Source: Puniceibacterium sp.
GTDB lineage: Bacteria > Pseudomonadota > Alphaproteobacteria > Rhodobacterales > Rhodobacteraceae
Length of the DNA stretch: 55,054 bases
Reading direction: 5' to 3'
Assembly (NCBI GenBank): GCA_024636635.1
Contig: JAGXGV010000091.1
Span: forward strand, 1 to 55,054
How positions within the stretch are numbered: the first letter of the stretch is position 1; every line of letters starts with the position of its first letter. Positions 51,828-55,054 of this stretch are shown piece after piece. A program made the position numbers and the translations under genes. A model generated the notes under the pieces. The model made no database searches, was not told the origin of the DNA, and saw only the letters and a program-made list of their open reading frames with translations.

Positions 51828-52579
51828 CCCCGAGCCGCGAAGATTTCGAAGCCCGCCTGCGCCGGATCGGTGCCGAACGGTACCACGACAAACACCCGTT
51901 CCATCACCTTCTGCACGGCGGCGACTGCACCCCCGACCAAGTGCGCGCCTGGGTCATCAACCGCTACTATTACCAACATTCGATCCCGATGAAGGACGCC
52001 GCCTTCATGTCGCGCCTCGAAGACCCCGGAATGCGCCGCATCTGGCGGTCGCGGATCGAGGATCACGACGGCACAGACACGAACGAAGGCGGCATCAAGC
52101 GCTGGCTGCGGCTGGCAGACGCCGTGGGGCTGGACCGGGATTATGTCGCCTCGACCCAAGGTGTGCTGCCCGCGACAAAATTCGCCGTCGATGCCTATGT
52201 CCGCTTCGTGCGGGACAAGTCCCTGCTCGAGGCTGTGGCGGCATCGCTTACCGAACTTTTCGCGCCGAAGATCCACAAGGACCGGATCGCCGGACTGCTG
52301 AAGAACTACGCCTTTGCCGATGACTCTTCGCTGTCGTATTTCCAGAACCGCCTGACAGAGGCCCCCAAGGACGTGGCTTTTGGTCTTGCCTGGGTTCTGG
52401 ATCATGCGGACACGCAGGAAAAGCAGGATGCGGCGGCCAAGGCGCTGGAATTCAAGACGGACGTGCTTTGGTCGCAACTGGACGCGCTGTATTCGGCTTA
52501 TGTTTCACCGGCCCGTATACCGCCCGGCGGCTGGCAGCCGCATGAAGGCCTGGCCGCCGCCGTGGCCAAAGCCTCATGA
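51824..52579 (+). CDS. pqqC: Pyrroloquinoline-quinone synthase PqqC
   Basis: The 251-residue cofactor-free oxidase performs the last ring closure and oxidation to PQQ. Typical segments are HKDRIAGLLKNYAF, RYYYQHSIPMKDAAFM and IEDHDGTD. The ATG at 51824 overlaps the pqqB stop, and pqqD starts four bases before its end. Confidence 0.97.
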   Translation: MTPSREDFEARLRRIGAERYHDKHPFHHLLHGGDCTPDQVRAWVINRYYYQHSIPMKDAAFMSRLEDPGMRRIWRSRIEDHDGTDTNEGGIKRWLRLADAVGLDRDYVASTQGVLPATKFAVDAYVRFVRDKSLLEAVAASLTELFAPKIHKDRIAGLLKNYAFADDSSLSYFQNRLTEAPKDVAFGLAWVLDHADTQEKQDAAAKALEFKTDVLWSQLDALYSAYVSPARIPPGGWQPHEGLAAAVAKAS

Positions 52580-52854
52580 TTGCCGATCACGATATCCCCT
52601 ACCTGCCCCGCGGCGTGCGGGTTCACCGCGACCGTGTGCGCGACGCCTGGGTGCTGCTGGCACCTGAACGGGCCATCACGCTGGATGCAATCGGCCATGC
52701 CATATTGTCCGAAATCGACGGCACGCGCAGCTTTGGCGAAATCACCGCCGCGCTCGCCGCCCGGTACAACGCGCCAGCCGAAGATATCGCCCGGGATTCC
52801 GCCGGATTCCTTGGGGCGCTGCACGACCGCCGCTTTCTGGAGGTTCACTCATGA
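52576..52854 (+). CDS. pqqD: PQQ biosynthesis peptide chaperone PqqD
   Basis: The 92-residue RRE-type protein holds PqqA and presents it to PqqE. It starts DIPYLPRGVRVHRDRVRDAWVLL (shown in part) with the family's PERA and AIGHAILSEIDG segments. It overlaps pqqC and pqqE by four bases each; it is separate, not fused to either. Confidence 0.95.
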   Translation: MIADHDIPYLPRGVRVHRDRVRDAWVLLAPERAITLDAIGHAILSEIDGTRSFGEITAALAARYNAPAEDIARDSAGFLGALHDRRFLEVHS

Positions 52855-53960
52855 CTGTCCGCCCGCCCATCGCGATGCTTGCCGAACTGACGCACCGCTG
52901 TCCGCTGTCCTGTCCCTATTGTTCCAATCCGCTCGAACTCGCGCGGCAGGAACAAGAGATCGACACGGAGACCTGGAAATCCGTATTCCGGCAAGCCGCC
53001 GACCTTGGCGTTCTACAACTGCACCTGTCGGGGGGCGAACCGGCGTCGCGGCGCGATCTGGTCGAACTGGTTCAGGCCGCACGCGATGCGGGGCTTTATA
53101 CCAACCTCATCACCTCTGGCATCGGCCTGACAGAGCGGCGGCTGAAGGAACTGGACGAGGCCGGGCTTGATCATGTCCAGCTTTCCTTGCAGGGCACGGA
53201 TGCGGAAATGGCGGACCGGATCGGCGGGTACCGGGGCGGGTTCGACCGAAAGATGCAGGTCGCCGGGTGGATCGGCGCCATCGGCTTTCCGCTGACACTG
53301 AATGCGGTGCTGCACCGCAAGAACCTGCACCAATTGCCCCGCGCCATAGAAATGGCGGTCGAGATGGGCGCCCGCCGGATCGAGGTGGCGACCGTGCAAT
53401 TCCATGGCTGGGCGCTGAAGAACCGCGACACGCTGATGCCCACCCGTGAACAGGCCCGCGAAGCCGACGCAATCGTAAAGGCGGCGCGCGCGCGCCTGAA
53501 AGGTACACTGGTCATCGACTATGTGCCCGCCGACTACCATTCCGATTACCCCAAACGCTGCATGGGCGGCTGGGGCACCACCGGGCTGAACGTGAACCCG
53601 GAAGGCCGGGTGTTGCCCTGTCATGCCGCCGAAAGCATCCCGCATCTTGTGTTTGATAACGTAAAAGACGTTGATCTGCACAAGATATGGTATGAAGGCG
53701 CCGCGTTTCAGGCCTATCGTGGCACTGACTGGATGCAGGAGCCCTGCAAGTCCTGCGACCGCAAGACGGTGGATTTTGGCGGCTGCCGCTGTCAGGCGAT
53801 GGCAATCCTTGGTGATCCGGATGCCACCGACCCCGTGTGCATCAAGTCGCCCCACCATGGTGCGCTTCAGGCCCAGACCGAAGCACATGCTAGTGCACCC
53901 GACGGCGACCTTGTCTATCGTAAAGCCCCGGGCAGATCCATTCCGGAAAGTGTCGGCTGA
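52851..53960 (+). CDS. pqqE: Radical SAM enzyme PqqE
   Basis: The 369-residue enzyme carbon-carbon crosslinks Glu and Tyr of PqqA. The radical SAM cluster motif CPLSCPYC is at about residues 18-25, and the C-terminal SPASM part carries cysteines in RCMGGWGT, PCHAAES and CKSCDRKTVDFGGCRC. It is the last gene of the pqqABCDE run. A hairpin about 70 bases later may end the transcript. Confidence 0.97.
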   Translation: MTVRPPIAMLAELTHRCPLSCPYCSNPLELARQEQEIDTETWKSVFRQAADLGVLQLHLSGGEPASRRDLVELVQAARDAGLYTNLITSGIGLTERRLKELDEAGLDHVQLSLQGTDAEMADRIGGYRGGFDRKMQVAGWIGAIGFPLTLNAVLHRKNLHQLPRAIEMAVEMGARRIEVATVQFHGWALKNRDTLMPTREQAREADAIVKAARARLKGTLVIDYVPADYHSDYPKRCMGGWGTTGLNVNPEGRVLPCHAAESIPHLVFDNVKDVDLHKIWYEGAAFQAYRGTDWMQEPCKSCDRKTVDFGGCRCQAMAILGDPDATDPVCIKSPHHGALQAQTEAHASAPDGDLVYRKAPGRSIPESVG

Positions 53961-54282
53961 CCTGTTGCTACATGACTGCTTGTCGCGCGGTCTTTACCTG
54001 CTGGATGAAATGTACCTGCCCGCGACCGACAGGTTCCCCGCAGGGAACCATGAACTGGCGTAGCGCGCGTGGCAGGCGTCGCAATTGGGTATTTGGAAAA
54101 AGAAGAAGCAGGCGGGCATGTTCACCGACCTGAGGCATGATGCGTTTTATTGGATTCAGAGATTCACCGGCGCGGATGATGTAGCGTTTTGCAGGGCGCA
54201 ATGCGCATCCCCGCGGCGGTGATTTAAATTGAACACGCCCCGGTCTGATTTCAGCCTGACGCCGTAGCCTGACCTTGATAAC
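53961..54282. other. Intergenic region after pqqE with small hairpin
   Basis: This 322-base region has a hairpin GGTTCCC/GGGAACC (54032-54049) with no T-run after it, a weak terminator candidate for pqq. A minus-strand frame (54201-53968, 77 residues) exists but looks unlike any family known to me and has no ribosome binding site. The last 100 bases are AT-richer than the rest of the window and may be plasmid- or IS-derived. Confidence 0.5.
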
Positions 54283-54933
54283 CTATTCGTCGAGCTGATC
54301 GAGAAACGCCGACAGGGCCTCTTCTAGACGGCGGCGGTCCTTGGCGGAAAAGTCTGTGTCCAGGCGCAGTTCCAGGCGCCCGTGCGACGCGGTCACCCGG
54401 GCCGCCCCCCCTGCCCTTTCGATGCGAAATGTCGTGCGCGCCGGACGCGGTTGCTGCGGGCTTCGGGTTTGTGCACGGGACGTGCCCGCCCCGTCCGCCC
54501 CGGCGTGGCGCGCCAGCAGTGCAAGTTCGGCCTCGGGCGTGCGCGGGTCCGGCAAGGCCGCAAGATCGCGCAGGAGTCTTTCCGAAAGGCCCGGCGAGTC
54601 CTGAAGGCGTTTGCGCAGGTCGAGCCCGAGGGCGCGCGGAATCGCCTGGGGAAAGTGCAGACCCGCGCCTATCTCTTCCAGCATCTGGGCGAAGGCGCGT
54701 ACATAGCTGCGCTTTTGCTTGTTTGCAGATCGGTAGAGTTCAAGCACCGCAGTATCGACATCGTGAATGGTGGTGGCCGGATCGGCGGCATAGTCGCGCG
54801 CCAGCATGGCCATTTCGGCGAAAGAGATATCCTTGCGAACAAGGTTCTCATCGACCATGCGCCGGTACAGGGATTCGAGCGTTTCGCCGCGCGCCAGAAT
54901 GGTAGCTGGAATTCTGCCCCCGTGACGGTGTTG
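54283..54933 (-). pseudogene. ParB-family partition protein, 5' part missing
   Basis: The frame is open from 54933 (no start; an in-frame TGA is just upstream) to a stop at 54283. The readable product begins GRIPATILARGETLESLYRR and goes on with ENLVRKDISFAEMAMLARDYAADPA and KQKRSYVRAFAQMLEEIG, like the central DNA-binding region of ParB proteins from Rhodobacterales plasmids. The first ~100 residues (ParB-N/Srx) are lost at the junction with an IS6-type element. A second partition-like gene lies at 46960. A start at internal ATG 54858 would give a 191-residue fragment. Confidence 0.65.
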
Positions 54934-55054
54934 TCACGTTAACGGGCCTGAGGTTGCTGGTTCATTGATCTGGGCGTAGGCGATGTCGATGCAGACAGAA
55001 AAAATCGGCTACAAACGCCACCGCTTTCCGCCACAGATCATCGCTCATGTTGTC
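54927..55054 (+). mobile_element. IS6-family insertion sequence, left end, cut by window
   Basis: The transposase starts at 54983 and the disrupted ParB frame ends at about 54933, so the IS end lies between. A palindrome, CGTGAC/GTCACG around GGTGTT (54921-54938), marks the junction; the exact inverted repeat cannot be fixed. The rest of the element lies outside the window. Confidence 0.6.
54983..55054 (+). CDS. IS6-family transposase, N-terminal 24 residues
   Basis: The frame reads MSMQTEKIGYKRH, then RFPPQIIAHVV, and runs off the window. The segment YKRHRFPPQII is the well-kept N-terminus of IS6-family (DDE) transposases. The gene is too short for ordinary gene finding here. ATG at 54989 is an alternative start. 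Confidence 0.8.
   Translation, partial: MSMQTEKIGYKRHRFPPQIIAHVV

Noticed and set aside
53968..54201. Small minus-strand gene (77 residues) after pqqE
   Set aside because: No ribosome binding site, no recognisable family, and it lies across the hairpin at 54032-54049.

Overview
The window looks like part of an alphaproteobacterial genome of the Rhodobacterales (Roseobacter/Paracoccus type). The evidence is high GC, dense operons, many ATGA/TGATG overlaps, a short motif (GGGATATTT) of the kind common at gene ends in that order, and proteins resembling Paracoccus/Rhodobacter C1 enzymes. Nearly all of it serves growth on, or oxidation of, one-carbon compounds through a lanthanide-type methanol dehydrogenase. 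No mxaF is present here.

Layout. 1-2062: end of a BatD-like protein and gfa. 2192-6307: response regulator, FIST-domain protein and hybrid histidine kinase, probably a formaldehyde/C1 sensing operon. 6395-10172: secreted proteins of unknown function, a SoxYZ-like carrier and a zinc metallohydrolase associated with quinoprotein dehydrogenases. 10327-12703: flhA, fghA and a class I cytochrome c (glutathione-linked formaldehyde oxidation). 12845-16649: xoxF, cytochrome xoxG, xoxJ and a rhodanese-like protein. 16661-19459 (minus): second SoxYZ-like protein, beta-propeller, MxaD-like SRPBCC protein and a DUF3280-like protein. 19696-22050: ABC transporter of unknown substrate.

22167-27459 (minus): serine-cycle operon sgaA-mclA-mtkA-mtkB-hprA. 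27752-28484: bfd-bfr. 28509-29141 (minus): regulator with a degenerate receiver. 29402-32179: fhs and folD. 32263-32909: Phd/VapC-type toxin-antitoxin pair. 33111-36151 (minus): ppc followed by a decayed glyA remnant. 36424-40217: ornithine cyclodeaminase-like protein, TetR regulator and an Old Yellow Enzyme family demethylase-like flavoprotein. 40540-44813: 2-hydroxyacid dehydrogenase, lytic transglycosylase and MFS exporter. 44832-46876: formate/nitrite-type transporter divergent from purU. 46960-47847: orphan RepB/ParB-type protein. 48390-53960: two-component system followed by pqqABCDE. 54283-55054: a 5'-disrupted ParB gene abutting the start of an IS6-family transposase.

Inferred pathway: periplasmic XoxF (PQQ plus a lanthanide) oxidises methanol and passes electrons to XoxG. 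Formaldehyde condenses with glutathione (Gfa), is oxidised by FlhA, and is hydrolysed to formate by FghA. Formate is activated by Fhs and FolD to methylene-THF for the serine cycle (SgaA, HprA, Ppc, MtkAB, MclA). PurU and the formate transporter may balance formate and formyl-THF. PqqA-E supply the cofactor. An intact glyA, glycerate kinase, enolase, malate dehydrogenase and formate dehydrogenase are not in the window and must lie elsewhere if the cycle is complete. All function assignments are from reading the sequence; no database search was run.
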